NCBI GenBank assembly: GCA_964623515.1
Contig: CAZURV010000015.1
Coordinates: 1-40,752 of the forward strand
From: RUG714 sp964623515
GTDB taxonomy: Bacteria > Bacillota > Clostridia > Oscillospirales > Acutalibacteraceae
Length of the DNA stretch: 40,752 nucleotides
Direction of reading: 5' to 3'
The notes under the pieces are model-generated. The model did no database searches. It was not told the origin of the DNA and saw only the letters and a program-made list of their open reading frames with translations. A program made the translations under genes and the position numbers. Shown here in pieces: positions 1 through 7,468 of this stretch. Position 1 is the first letter of the stretch, and each line of letters starts with the position of its first letter.

Positions 1-39
1 TTTTGATATAGCCAATATGGCTACAAAGGAGGCGAAGAA

Positions 40-645
40 ATGACGGCAACAAAAACGGCAGAGATAAAAAGCGAAATCAACACAATTAACGAGCAACTGC
101 AAAACACACTGAACAACGGATATGTGGTCTATGACGGGAATGAAATTTTAGTTGTAGATGCGTTGCCAAAAGAAAGCGCGCAAAACGCAATGAAAATCGA
201 CGGAAGCGGTATATCGTTTAAAGGCGAGAATGAATTTGAAACCGTTTGGGCGCTTGATAACACTTTAAACTTGCAGTCAGTCGGTGTCAAAAATGCATAT
301 ACGCAGCTATATAATAGTACCAGCGGAGAAAACGGTGTTATATCGCTTTCTGAAAGCGCGGAGAATTTTACCGCAATTGTGATAACGTATACGGACGGAA
401 CGATCTATCATTCAACTGTATTGCAAAACCCTAACGGTAGAAAGATAACGCTATCTTGTTTGAGCGAATTAAGCACGGATTGTACGGCTGTGAAGAGAAC
501 ACAGTACACGATAGACAATACGGAATTAACGCCCGACACGGAAACAGCAGGCGGAATTAAAATCACGCCGAACGGAACAGAAGTACTCGAAAGCGGCAAC
601 AATTTTCTAAAAATAATAAGTGTTGAGGGGTATTACAAGCGTTGA
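40..645 (+). CDS. Probable prophage minor structural (tail/baseplate) protein
   Basis: A 201-residue protein preceded by a strong AAGGAGG site at about 26-32. Residues about 30-75 (VYDGNEILVVDALPKESAQN, then an IDGSGISFKG and VWALDNTLN stretch) match the layout I know from phage minor structural proteins, where a DxLPKExAxNVxRI segment is followed by GIGFS and W.IDG motifs. The last residues (ISVEGYYKR) resemble the usual C-terminus of that group. The middle part is not recognised and may be a receptor-tip domain. It has no signal peptide or membrane segment. It is followed directly by a terminator and then by ordinary chromosomal genes, so it looks like the last structural gene of a prophage lying to the left of the window. 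Family assignment is from motif memory; an isolated phage remnant is also possible. Confidence 0.6.
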   Translation: MTATKTAEIKSEINTINEQLQNTLNNGYVVYDGNEILVVDALPKESAQNAMKIDGSGISFKGENEFETVWALDNTLNLQSVGVKNAYTQLYNSTSGENGVISLSESAENFTAIVITYTDGTIYHSTVLQNPNGRKITLSCLSELSTDCTAVKRTQYTIDNTELTPDTETAGGIKITPNGTEVLESGNNFLKIISVEGYYKR

Positions 646-695
646 GCCGTTCAATGTTTTTAGCACTATAAGCAAATTAAATAAAATAACAAAAC

Positions 696-733
696 GGCTG
701 TTGTATCACACGATGCAACAGCCCTTATTTTTT
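696..733 (+). terminator. Terminator after the phage-like gene
   Basis: GGCTGTTG pairs with CAACAGCC (inner TATC/GATG, loop ACAC), followed by CTTATTTTTTT. It lies 50 bp after the stop of the phage-like gene and closes that transcript. Confidence 0.85.
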
Positions 734-900
734 TATAAAATTATTGACAATTTTTAATATAATACCGCAATGTTCTGCAAAGCAAAGAGTTAGTTTATTG
801 TTAGTTTATTTTAAATAATTTCTATGTATTTGAAAATATGCCGAAAATTCGCAAAACAGCAAAAAACCGTATAACAGCGTCATTTGGGAACGTTTTACGT

Positions 901-928
901 ATAATAAAAAAGCAGTTGAAAAACTGCT
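901..928 (-). terminator. Terminator of the initiator tRNA transcript
   Basis: On the minus strand AGCAGTT, loop TTTC, AACTGCT, then TTTTTATTAT. It begins 6 bp beyond the encoded CCA end of the tRNA. Confidence 0.8.
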
Positions 929-933
929 TTTTT

Positions 934-1009
<76 letters not shown>

Positions 1010-1026
1010 ATTTCTATTGCTGATAT

Positions 1027-1055
1027 ATAGTAGCACAAAATAATTCTTTTGTCAA
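1027..1055 (-). promoter_or_regulatory. Promoter of tRNA-fMet
   Basis: On the minus strand TTGACA (1050-1055), a 17-bp spacer, and TACTAT (1027-1032), with the tRNA 5' end 18 bp downstream of the -10 box. Confidence 0.8.
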
Positions 1056-1080
1056 TAAATATTTTATTCCGTAAAATCAA

Positions 1081-1209
1081 TATAACGTGGCCAAAAATCT
1101 TCCGCACTTAAGGGGCAGGCTTCATTTTTCAGAATCAGCGGAGGGATATACAAATTCTCTCTGATTTTTAGGACAATTGAAGAGCCTTTGCCCGTATGCA
1201 TATTGCATT
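1081..1209 (+). repeat. Diverged copy of the dispersed repeat found at 12132 and 12734
   Basis: Aligned by eye, the segment shares the order of blocks with the two copies near 12.1 and 12.7 kb: TATAAC at the start, a CACTTAAGG-GGCAGG block, a hairpin beginning CAGCGGAGG and ending CTCTCTG, then GAAGAGC, CCC and TTGCATT. It lacks the last ~60 bp of the other copies (the GATGGAGCACTGCTC part) and is much more diverged. Nothing else recognisable lies between the tRNA promoter and spoIIR. Confidence 0.5.
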
Positions 1210-1303
1210 AACTAAAATTTCCTGAAGTGAATAAAATTTATTTAATTTTTCAATAATGTTCAATGCAGGGTTCAACCCGGATGATACAGAAAGGAAAATA
1301 CGT

Positions 1304-1909
1304 ATGAGATTAAAGAGAATAGAAACAGCTGTTATTATAGCGCTTATTGGGGCAATAGCCTTTCATTTAATCAGTTTCGGCGCAACCAGCAAAGATATAT
1401 ATTCCGATGTGCTCAGGCTTCATATACTTGCAAATTCCGATTCGCAGCAAGACCAGGCGCTTAAGATTAAAGTGCGTGACGCTGTACTAAAACAGCAATA
1501 TGATGTTTTTGACGGCGCTTCCGATATAACCGAAGCCAAACAAAAAATTTCATCGAATCTGAACGAGATTCAATCCATTGCCATTGAAACCGTGAAGCAA
1601 AACGGATATGATTATCCTGTTTCTGTAGCGCTTGAAAAGACGTATTTTGAGACGAGATATTATAAGGATTTTACTTTACCTGCCGGTAGATATGAGGCTT
1701 TGCGGATTGTGATAGGCGATGGGAAGGGCCATAATTGGTGGTGCGTAATGTTTCCGCCTCTCTGCCTTGGAGCTGCCGCGGATATTGAGAATAATGAGAA
1801 TTTAAGCAGTAGCGAAAAAGAGCTTATAACAAGTGATCCTCGGTATGAAATACGGTTTAAAGCAGTTGAGCTTTATCAAAAAGCCAAAGAATGGATTGCC
1901 GGAGAGTAA
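1304..1909 (+). CDS. spoIIR: Stage II sporulation protein R (SpoIIR)
   Basis: A 201-residue protein with an N-terminal membrane or signal segment (about 8-26). The conserved block LHILANSDSQQDQALK lies at about 39-54, just before KVRDAVL, and GHNWWCVMFPPLC at about 142-154. Both are diagnostic of SpoIIR. In the known pathway SpoIIR is made in the forespore, is secreted into the intermembrane space and triggers SpoIIGA to process pro-sigma-E in the mother cell. I chose the ATG at 1304 because AGAAAGG lies 9 bp upstream and the protein then starts with a normal signal sequence; an in-frame ATG at 1256 would add 16 residues and has no ribosome site. I could not see a clear sigma-F promoter. The gene shows that the host can sporulate or descends from a spore former. 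Confidence 0.95.
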   Translation: MRLKRIETAVIIALIGAIAFHLISFGATSKDIYSDVLRLHILANSDSQQDQALKIKVRDAVLKQQYDVFDGASDITEAKQKISSNLNEIQSIAIETVKQNGYDYPVSVALEKTYFETRYYKDFTLPAGRYEALRIVIGDGKGHNWWCVMFPPLCLGAAADIENNENLSSSEKELITSDPRYEIRFKAVELYQKAKEWIAGE

Positions 1910-1927
1910 AAAATATCCCGAAACCCC

Positions 1928-1955
1928 TTGAAATTTTATTATATATATGTATAAT
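1928..1955 (+). promoter_or_regulatory. Promoter of the glycerophosphodiester phosphodiesterase gene
   Basis: TTGAAA (1928-1933), a 16-bp spacer and TATAAT (1950-1955), with a predicted start near 1962. This lies between spoIIR and the next gene. Confidence 0.75.
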
Positions 1956-1994
1956 ATGTTTTAGCCAAATAAGGATAAAAGTAACAGTATTTTT

Positions 1995-2864
1995 ATGCAG
2001 TATATCGCTGAAATCATCTTAGCTGTATTTTTCTCCTTGTATGGTTGGCTGGAAACAGGCCGATTAAAAAGGGAAAGAAAAGGTACAGAAAAAATGTCTT
2101 TGGTATTAGGGCACAGGGGTGCAAGCGCGTATGCACCGGACAACACGCGCGCTTCATTTCTAATGGCAATCGAAATGGGAGCAGACGGTGTTGAAACGGA
2201 TGTACACTTAACAAAAGACGGTGTTCCGGTAATTCAGCATAATTATGATATTGACCGCAATTCAAACGGGCATGGAAACGTTGAGGAATTAACATATGAC
2301 GAATTACTGCAGTTTGATTTCGGTAGCTGGAAAGGCGAGAAATATTCCGGCGAAAAAATTATGACGCTTGACGAATGCCTTGAAATTGCCGAAAAAAATA
2401 TGAAATTTATAAATCTTGAGCTAAAACGTGCATATCATCCGGAAAACGGCGATATAGCCCAAATAACGATTGACGCCGTTAAAAAGTTCGGAATGATAGA
2501 TCGTGTTTTGATTTCAAGCTTTGACCATGCGCTTCTCGGTGAAGTTCAGGAAATATGCCCGGGAATTCTTACCGGAGCGCTTTATGATGAAGATGAAGTA
2601 AAGCAGAATAATATTGATGCAATTCTTGCCAACGCTCCCGAATATGTTGAAAGTATCGGCTGTGATTTTGCAATTCCACATGTGAATTACCTGCTTGAGG
2701 ACAGTATTGCGGACAGATTTGCCGAAAAGGGAATCGGCGTTGCTGTTTGGACAGTGGACAAACCGTATATTGCAAAACTGTGCGTAAGGCTTGGCGTAAA
2801 AGCAATTATAACAAACCGTCCTGACAGGATCATTCAGTCTGTTGATGAAGAATGCAGTAAATAA
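1995..2864 (+). CDS. Glycerophosphodiester phosphodiesterase (GDPD)
   Basis: GDPDs hydrolyse glycerophosphodiesters to glycerol-3-phosphate and an alcohol. From the 1995 start the protein has 289 residues. Catalytic and metal-binding residues are in place: H40-R41 in GHRGAS, E67 and D69 in VETDVH, H82 in IQHNYD, and E in INLELK. The C-terminal VWTVD and ITNRPD blocks are typical of the family. The start is uncertain. From 1995 there is an N-terminal hydrophobic helix (about 3-19) followed by basic residues, which suggests a membrane anchor, but the AAGGA at 1971 is about 19 bp away. The ATG at 2094 (MSLVLGHRG) has AAAAGG 10 bp upstream and would give a soluble 256-residue enzyme of ordinary length. 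The gene stands alone between its promoter and a terminator. Confidence 0.9.
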   Translation: MQYIAEIILAVFFSLYGWLETGRLKRERKGTEKMSLVLGHRGASAYAPDNTRASFLMAIEMGADGVETDVHLTKDGVPVIQHNYDIDRNSNGHGNVEELTYDELLQFDFGSWKGEKYSGEKIMTLDECLEIAEKNMKFINLELKRAYHPENGDIAQITIDAVKKFGMIDRVLISSFDHALLGEVQEICPGILTGALYDEDEVKQNNIDAILANAPEYVESIGCDFAIPHVNYLLEDSIADRFAEKGIGVAVWTVDKPYIAKLCVRLGVKAIITNRPDRIIQSVDEECSK

Positions 2865-2870
2865 TTGTAA

Positions 2871-2895
2871 CGGCGGATATTCCGCCGCTTTTTTT
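2871..2895 (+). terminator. Terminator after the GDPD gene
   Basis: CGGCGGA TAT TCCGCCG followed by CTTTTTTT. Confidence 0.9.
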
Positions 2896-2915
2896 ATTTT
2901 GAATTGGGTTAAGCC

Positions 2916-2944
2916 TTGATAAATACAGCGATTTATATTATAAT
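2916..2944 (+). promoter_or_regulatory. Promoter of the LRR/dockerin protein gene
   Basis: TTGATA (2916-2921), a 17-bp spacer and TATAAT (2939-2944). The ATG follows 28 bp after the -10 box, with GAGGTG as ribosome site. Confidence 0.8.
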
Positions 2945-2972
2945 TAGTTCATCATAATTTCCGAGGTGTAAA

Positions 2973-4460
2973 ATGAAAAAATTTATTTCTGCCGTGCTTT
3001 CATGCATCATGCTTGCTTTTTCTCTTTCAATTGGTTCATATGCGGCATCGGAAAAGATTGTAACTGTGAATAATATAACCTATTCAATCCGCGAAAATGC
3101 AGCTTATGTCAGTTCGGTTTCTGCAGTACAGGAAGGTTATCTTGAACTGCCTTATCGGATTTATATCGGTTCGGAGTCTGCTTCCTCTATTACCGATTTG
3201 GATGAGGATGACAACGATATTGAAGATCCGTTCGATACGGATTACGTTTATGTGCGCGGTATAGACGCCGGTGCTTTTGACGCTGTGGAAGATCAACTCA
3301 CATCGCTCGGAATTTCAAAATATATTCAGGATATAGATATAGATTCTTTGAGAACATCTAATTTACAGTCGATTCTTCTCGCAAAGGCAAATGCTTTTTA
3401 TTCTGCGAATAATGGCATGCTTCTCAGCAAAGACGGAACCGAACTGATTTTAAGTCCCAGAATGAATCCGAACGATATTCCCGATACGGTTACAGAGATT
3501 GATGAATATGCCTTTTTAAATAACTATGCAGTCAAACAAATTACTTTGCCGAGCGGGGTAAGCGAAATAAAAAACAGCGTTTTCAGAAACTGTCCGTTGC
3601 TTGAAAGCGTGGTTTTTAACGATAATTTAAAAGTTATCGGCAATTATGCATTTGCGCAGTGTAAATCGCTTCAGTCTGTGCAGATACCTGCGGGAGTTAC
3701 AAATATCGGGCAGTGGGCATTTTATGGATGCACTGCGTTGGAATCCGCTGATTTTGGCGGTGAAAATAGCGCGCTTAGTTCAATAGGTGAGTGTGCTTTC
3801 CTGGACTGCCTCAATCTTAAAAGCGTAACGGTTTATCGCGGCGTTACAAATATCGGGGAATATGCATTCGGATTTTATATTGACGATGACGCCGTCCGTC
3901 AGTATGTTGACGGTTTTGCAATAACCGGGTATAAGCGCAACGCGGAGAAAACCGCCTATACGGATATTTATAATTATTCGGTTGCCAATTCCGTTTCGTT
4001 TATTCCTCTTGATCCAACTTATGCACTTACATTTTATTGTGGTGAGCTGAACGGAAGAAACTCTGCAATGATACTAAAAAGCGGTGTTAATACTTACACG
4101 GTTTCTTCCTCAAATGGCGTGTTTACAATAGGCGATGAAATTGAACCCGGTGTGTATGCCGTTTATTTTGAGGGCGAGAAAGGGTTGAGAACACTTGCGG
4201 ATGAAACCATCACATGCAGTGGAAATGTCTATGAACTTTCCGTTCGAAACGATGTAATCAATATGCCGATAGGTGATGTAAACGCAGACGGTATTATCGA
4301 CGTTAATGATGTTTCAGACACCATTTCCTGCATCGGAGGATCGGATTCGCAGTATGACGTTGACGGAGACGGCGTTGTTGACATTTCGGATATTTCAGTG
4401 ATTTTGCAGTCTGATAACTACGGAAAAATCGAAGTTGCATTTGATGAAAACGGAATTTGA
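2973..4460 (+). CDS. Secreted BspA-type leucine-rich repeat protein with C-terminal dockerin
   Basis: A 495-residue protein. Residues 1-25 are a signal peptide ending SYAAS. Residues about 170-290 hold BspA-type (LRR_5) repeats, for example LPSGVSEIKNSVFRNC, VIGNYAFAQC, NIGQWAFYGC and SIGECAFLDC, each a short strand followed by a turn with Phe-x-x-C. After a beta-rich stretch, residues about 430-480 form a type I dockerin with two calcium loops, DVNADGIIDVNDV and DVDGDGVVDISDI. Dockerins bind cohesins on scaffoldins, so the protein is probably exported and docked to a cell-surface complex. BspA-like repeats usually mediate adhesion or ligand binding. No catalytic domain is visible. It is transcribed alone from its own promoter to a strong terminator. 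Confidence 0.88.
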   Translation: MKKFISAVLSCIMLAFSLSIGSYAASEKIVTVNNITYSIRENAAYVSSVSAVQEGYLELPYRIYIGSESASSITDLDEDDNDIEDPFDTDYVYVRGIDAGAFDAVEDQLTSLGISKYIQDIDIDSLRTSNLQSILLAKANAFYSANNGMLLSKDGTELILSPRMNPNDIPDTVTEIDEYAFLNNYAVKQITLPSGVSEIKNSVFRNCPLLESVVFNDNLKVIGNYAFAQCKSLQSVQIPAGVTNIGQWAFYGCTALESADFGGENSALSSIGECAFLDCLNLKSVTVYRGVTNIGEYAFGFYIDDDAVRQYVDGFAITGYKRNAEKTAYTDIYNYSVANSVSFIPLDPTYALTFYCGELNGRNSAMILKSGVNTYTVSSSNGVFTIGDEIEPGVYAVYFEGEKGLRTLADETITCSGNVYELSVRNDVINMPIGDVNADGIIDVNDVSDTISCIGGSDSQYDVDGDGVVDISDISVILQSDNYGKIEVAFDENGI

Positions 4461-4476
4461 ATTAAAAAATATTAAA

Positions 4477-4507
4477 CGAGCGGCTCTCATCGAGCCGCTC
4501 GTTTTTT
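4477..4507 (+). terminator. Terminator after the LRR/dockerin gene
   Basis: CGAGCGGCTC, loop TCATC, GAGCCGCTCG, then TTTTTT. The hairpin also lies downstream of the convergent PRPP synthetase gene, but the minus-strand T tract is poor. Confidence 0.9.
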
Positions 4508-4545
4508 ATCAGTTCAAATGTTGAAATAAACAGGAACAAAAATTT

Positions 4546-5721
4546 TTAATCTATGTAGCCTTTTTCTTCAAGAAGTTTTGTAATTCTGCCTTTTGAATCG
4601 AGGATTGGTTCTATTGATGCGTCGTGATTGAGGATTTCGATGATATATGCTATATATTTGCTCATATCCACCTCACAGTACCACGGTTTGCTTTTAAGTT
4701 CTTCCGTTCTGTAAATTGTGTTCGTTGTAAAGATTTTTTCAATCAGACCCGTTGCATAAGCTTCGTCGAATCTGTCAAGCCCGTTGCAGAAAAGACCGAA
4801 CGCTGCAAAAATGAATACTCTTTTTGCTTTGAGTTTTTTTAGCTGTGAGGCAACGTCTATCATAGAATCGCCGGAGGAAATCATATCGTCCACAATAATC
4901 ACATCTTTGCCTTCAATGCTGTTGCCGAGATATTCATGAGATATAATTTTGTTTCTACCGTCAATAATCTGAGAGTAATCTCTTCTTTTATAGAACATAC
5001 CGAGATCAAGGCCGAGAACTGAAGCGTAATAAATGCATCGCGCCATACCGCCTTCATCAGGGGAGATTACGGCAAGGTGGTTCTTATCAATTTTTAGATC
5101 CGGAATGTTTTGAATCATGGCTTTAATCATTTGATAGTTTGTGGGCACGTTTTCAAAACTGTTCAGAGGAATCGCATTTTGAACGCGCGGATCGTGCGCA
5201 TCAAAAGTAATAATATGTTCCACGCCGATATTCACAAGTTCCTGGAGTGCAAGCGCACAGTCAAGGCTTTCGCGGCCGGAACGCTTATGCTGTCTGCCTT
5301 CATAGAGCATCGGCATAATAACGGTTATCCTTTTTGCATGACCGCCCGCGGCGGCTATAATTCTTTTTAAATCGGCAAAATGCTCATCCGGACTCATCGG
5401 CACGCTTTCACCGTACATTTTGTATCTGCAGCCGTAATTAAAGCAGTCACAGAGTATATAGAGGTCTACGCCGCGTACGCTTTGTGTGATAACGCCTTTT
5501 GCTTCTCCGGTACCGAAACGGGGAAGGGAGATGTTCACCTGGAAAGTATCCTGAACATATCCTTCGAACGTAATTTGTTCTTTAAGTTCACCGGTATTCT
5601 CGGCGTGCCATTTAATCAGGTATTTGTCAATTTTGCTGATAAGCTCCTCGCAGCCTGGCATTGCGATTAGACCAATCGGACCGTTGGGAAGATTTTTGAA
5701 GCGTGTGAGTACGTCTGGCAT
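4546..5721 (-). CDS. prs: Ribose-phosphate pyrophosphokinase, long form (PRPP synthetase)
   Basis: Makes 5-phosphoribosyl-1-pyrophosphate from ribose-5-phosphate and ATP for nucleotide, histidine and tryptophan synthesis. The start at 5721 (MPDVLTRFKN) has AGGAGG 9 bp upstream and gives 391 residues. An upstream in-frame ATG at 5823 overlaps the promoter and is rejected. Family features: YEGRQHKRSGRESLD at about 161-175, FDAHDPR, the SPDEGGMAR motif and the phosphoribosyl loop VIIVDDMISSGDSM near the C-terminal third. The last motif reads SSGDS where classical enzymes have TGGT. The protein is about 75 residues longer than the classical 315-residue enzyme. The extra length is spread over the N-terminal part and the C-terminal tail. 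It matches the long Prs type I know from Clostridia. Confidence 0.9.
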   Translation of the reverse strand: MPDVLTRFKNLPNGPIGLIAMPGCEELISKIDKYLIKWHAENTGELKEQITFEGYVQDTFQVNISLPRFGTGEAKGVITQSVRGVDLYILCDCFNYGCRYKMYGESVPMSPDEHFADLKRIIAAAGGHAKRITVIMPMLYEGRQHKRSGRESLDCALALQELVNIGVEHIITFDAHDPRVQNAIPLNSFENVPTNYQMIKAMIQNIPDLKIDKNHLAVISPDEGGMARCIYYASVLGLDLGMFYKRRDYSQIIDGRNKIISHEYLGNSIEGKDVIIVDDMISSGDSMIDVASQLKKLKAKRVFIFAAFGLFCNGLDRFDEAYATGLIEKIFTTNTIYRTEELKSKPWYCEVDMSKYIAYIIEILNHDASIEPILDSKGRITKLLEEKGYID

Positions 5722-5794
5722 AATTTTTACCTCCTGTTTTTTGCTGTAAAAGCGCAAATGTTGATTTTTATGCGCTGAATTGCCGGTTAATAAT

Positions 5795-5823
5795 ATTGTA
5801 ACCTTTGCGGCTGTTTTTTTCAA
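5795..5823 (-). promoter_or_regulatory. Promoter of prs
   Basis: On the minus strand TTGAAA (5818-5823), a 17-bp spacer and TACAAT (5795-5800), leaving a leader of about 67 nt before the ATG at 5721. Confidence 0.75.
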
Positions 5824-5874
5824 CTGACAAATGCGCAGAAAATTAAAGTTGATTAAAAATAAATTATATATAAT

Positions 5875-6069
5875 TTCACTAATGTTTCTCTGTTGCGTTC
5901 GATAATATGTTTATGCAGCGGAATGAACCGGCGCTTTTCCGCATAGTATATAAATAACAATATTTGATTTACCCGTTTTTAATTAAACGGAAAAAGCGGA
6001 AAGGAAGTTGTACGGTCTAAACGGTGCTTTCGCACTTTGCACCCATACACCGTATCGCACGGCAAAAAA
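5875..6069 (+). other. Intergenic leader with several hairpins, upstream of the GHL10 gene
   Basis: No gene fits here. The stretch holds hairpins GCGGAA/TTCCGC (about 5918-5942), CCGTTT-TTAATT-AAACGG (about 5973-5990) and GTGC-TTTC-GCAC (about 6023-6034). An AT-rich TATAAT at 5869-5874 could be a -10 box, but the TTGATT before it is only 14 bp away. If transcribed, this is a leader of about 190 nt. It matches no riboswitch class that I can recall. Confidence 0.35.
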
Positions 6070-7302
6070 ATGAAAAAAATAATTTGCTTGATTTTAGCAG
6101 TATTAACGGCGGCATGCTTTTCCTCCTGTTCGTTATCGGAAAAAAAGAGCGGCGTTTCTGCGCAGGACGAGCCTAAGAAGAATTATACTTATGTGAAAGC
6201 GGTTTGGATAAGCTACTATGAACTTGGAGAAATCCTTTCGGATACGGATAAAAATGCGGCGGAGCAAAAGCTCGGCGATGTTTTTAAAAAAATTGCCGAC
6301 TTCGGATTTAATACGGTTTTTGTGCATATGAGAGGAAATTCGGACGCTTTTTATAATTCAAAGTACTTTCCGCTTTCCTCCTACATAAAGAACATAGATT
6401 ACGATCCTCTGCAATTGATTACGGAAACTGCGCATAAACTGAATATTTCCGTTCACGCCTGGATAAATCCATACCGCGTTGCGATGAATAAAAAAATCAG
6501 TGATTTAAGCTCCGATTATCCGGCCAAAAAATGGTATGATAATGCGGAAACCGACAAATTTATTATCTGCGGCGAAAATATTTATTATAATCCGGCTTCG
6601 CCCGAGGTGCAGAAGCTGGTGATTGACGGTGTACGTGAAATTGTAAGGAATTATGATGTGGATGGCATTCATTTTGACGATTATTTTTATCCGTCAACCG
6701 ATAAGCGTATCGATGAGGCGAGTTACAGTGCATACAAAGCGTCAGGCGGCAGGCTTTCTCTCGGAGATTTCAGAAGGGAAAATGTAAATGCACTTGTTTC
6801 CGGTGTTTATGCGGCTGTAAAAGAGGTAAACAAAAATGTGGTTTTCGGTATAAGTCCCCAGGCGGATCCCGAAAAAAATAAAAATCAGCTTTATGCTGAT
6901 GTGGAATACTGGGTAAAACATCAGGGATATATTGATTATATTGCGCCGCAGATTTATTTTGGATTTGAGAATGAAGCAAGTCCGTTTGAAGAAACCGCAG
7001 CGCAGTGGCAGAAACTTGTTGAAAACAGCGGCAAAAAGCTTTACTGCGGACTTGCGCTTTACAAAAGCGGACAGACGGACGATTATGCTTCCTCTAATCA
7101 CACCGATCCGTATTCAGCTTATTATGAATGGCAGAATAATTCGGATATAATCGTTCGGCAGATTGCATGTATAAACAGGTACGGCTTTTCCGGCTATGCT
7201 GTTTTTTCTTATCATTACATTTTTGATGCAAACGGGAACAAGAACCTTTTAAAAGAACGTGATTCGCTGAAAGAAAAGCAAACGGGCAGTTCAGAAACAT
7301 AG
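6070..7302 (+). CDS. GHL10-family glycoside hydrolase-like lipoprotein (DUF187/YngK-like)
   Basis: A 410-residue protein starting MKKIICLILAVLTAACFSSC, an export signal with a Cys at the cleavage region, so probably a lipoprotein outside the membrane. The body is a TIM-barrel of the GHL10 type. It has VKAVWISYYEL near the N-terminus, FNTVFVHMRGNSDAFY, VHAWINPYRV, the family signature VDGIHFDDYFYPS, GISPQADP, and IDYIAPQIYFGF. In this family acidic residues such as those in HFDDY are thought to be catalytic, and related proteins act on cell-wall or surface glycans. The exact substrate cannot be read. I chose the ATG at 6070 because it begins a clean signal peptide; an in-frame ATG at 6037 adds 11 residues. 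Neither start has a clear Shine-Dalgarno sequence, which is unusual in this window. Confidence 0.85.
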   Translation: MKKIICLILAVLTAACFSSCSLSEKKSGVSAQDEPKKNYTYVKAVWISYYELGEILSDTDKNAAEQKLGDVFKKIADFGFNTVFVHMRGNSDAFYNSKYFPLSSYIKNIDYDPLQLITETAHKLNISVHAWINPYRVAMNKKISDLSSDYPAKKWYDNAETDKFIICGENIYYNPASPEVQKLVIDGVREIVRNYDVDGIHFDDYFYPSTDKRIDEASYSAYKASGGRLSLGDFRRENVNALVSGVYAAVKEVNKNVVFGISPQADPEKNKNQLYADVEYWVKHQGYIDYIAPQIYFGFENEASPFEETAAQWQKLVENSGKKLYCGLALYKSGQTDDYASSNHTDPYSAYYEWQNNSDIIVRQIACINRYGFSGYAVFSYHYIFDANGNKNLLKERDSLKEKQTGSSET

Positions 7303-7320
7303 GTTGTTTCCGTTTGCTTT
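7275..7320 (+). terminator. Hairpin overlapping the end of the GHL10 gene, possible terminator
   Basis: AAAGCAAACGG (7275-7285) pairs perfectly with CCGTTTGCTTT (7310-7320). The stop codon lies in the loop. No long T tract follows beyond the CTTT, so termination is likely but not certain. Confidence 0.5.
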
Positions 7321-7390
7321 CAACCGGATTCCTTTATATTATTTGTTAATATTATCCAATTATCCCCCCCATTTTTTTATATTTTGATAA

Positions 7391-7419
7391 TTGAACCGCT
7401 TATCGGATAGTGCTATAAT
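7391..7419 (+). promoter_or_regulatory. Promoter of the large secreted protein gene
   Basis: TTGAAC (7391-7396), a 17-bp spacer and TATAAT (7414-7419). The leader of about 43 nt carries AAGGAG at 7453-7458 before the ATG at 7469. Confidence 0.8.
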
Positions 7420-7468
7420 ACTAATGAGAAACTCTATTTTCTATTTGTACTTAAGGAGCGAGATTAAA

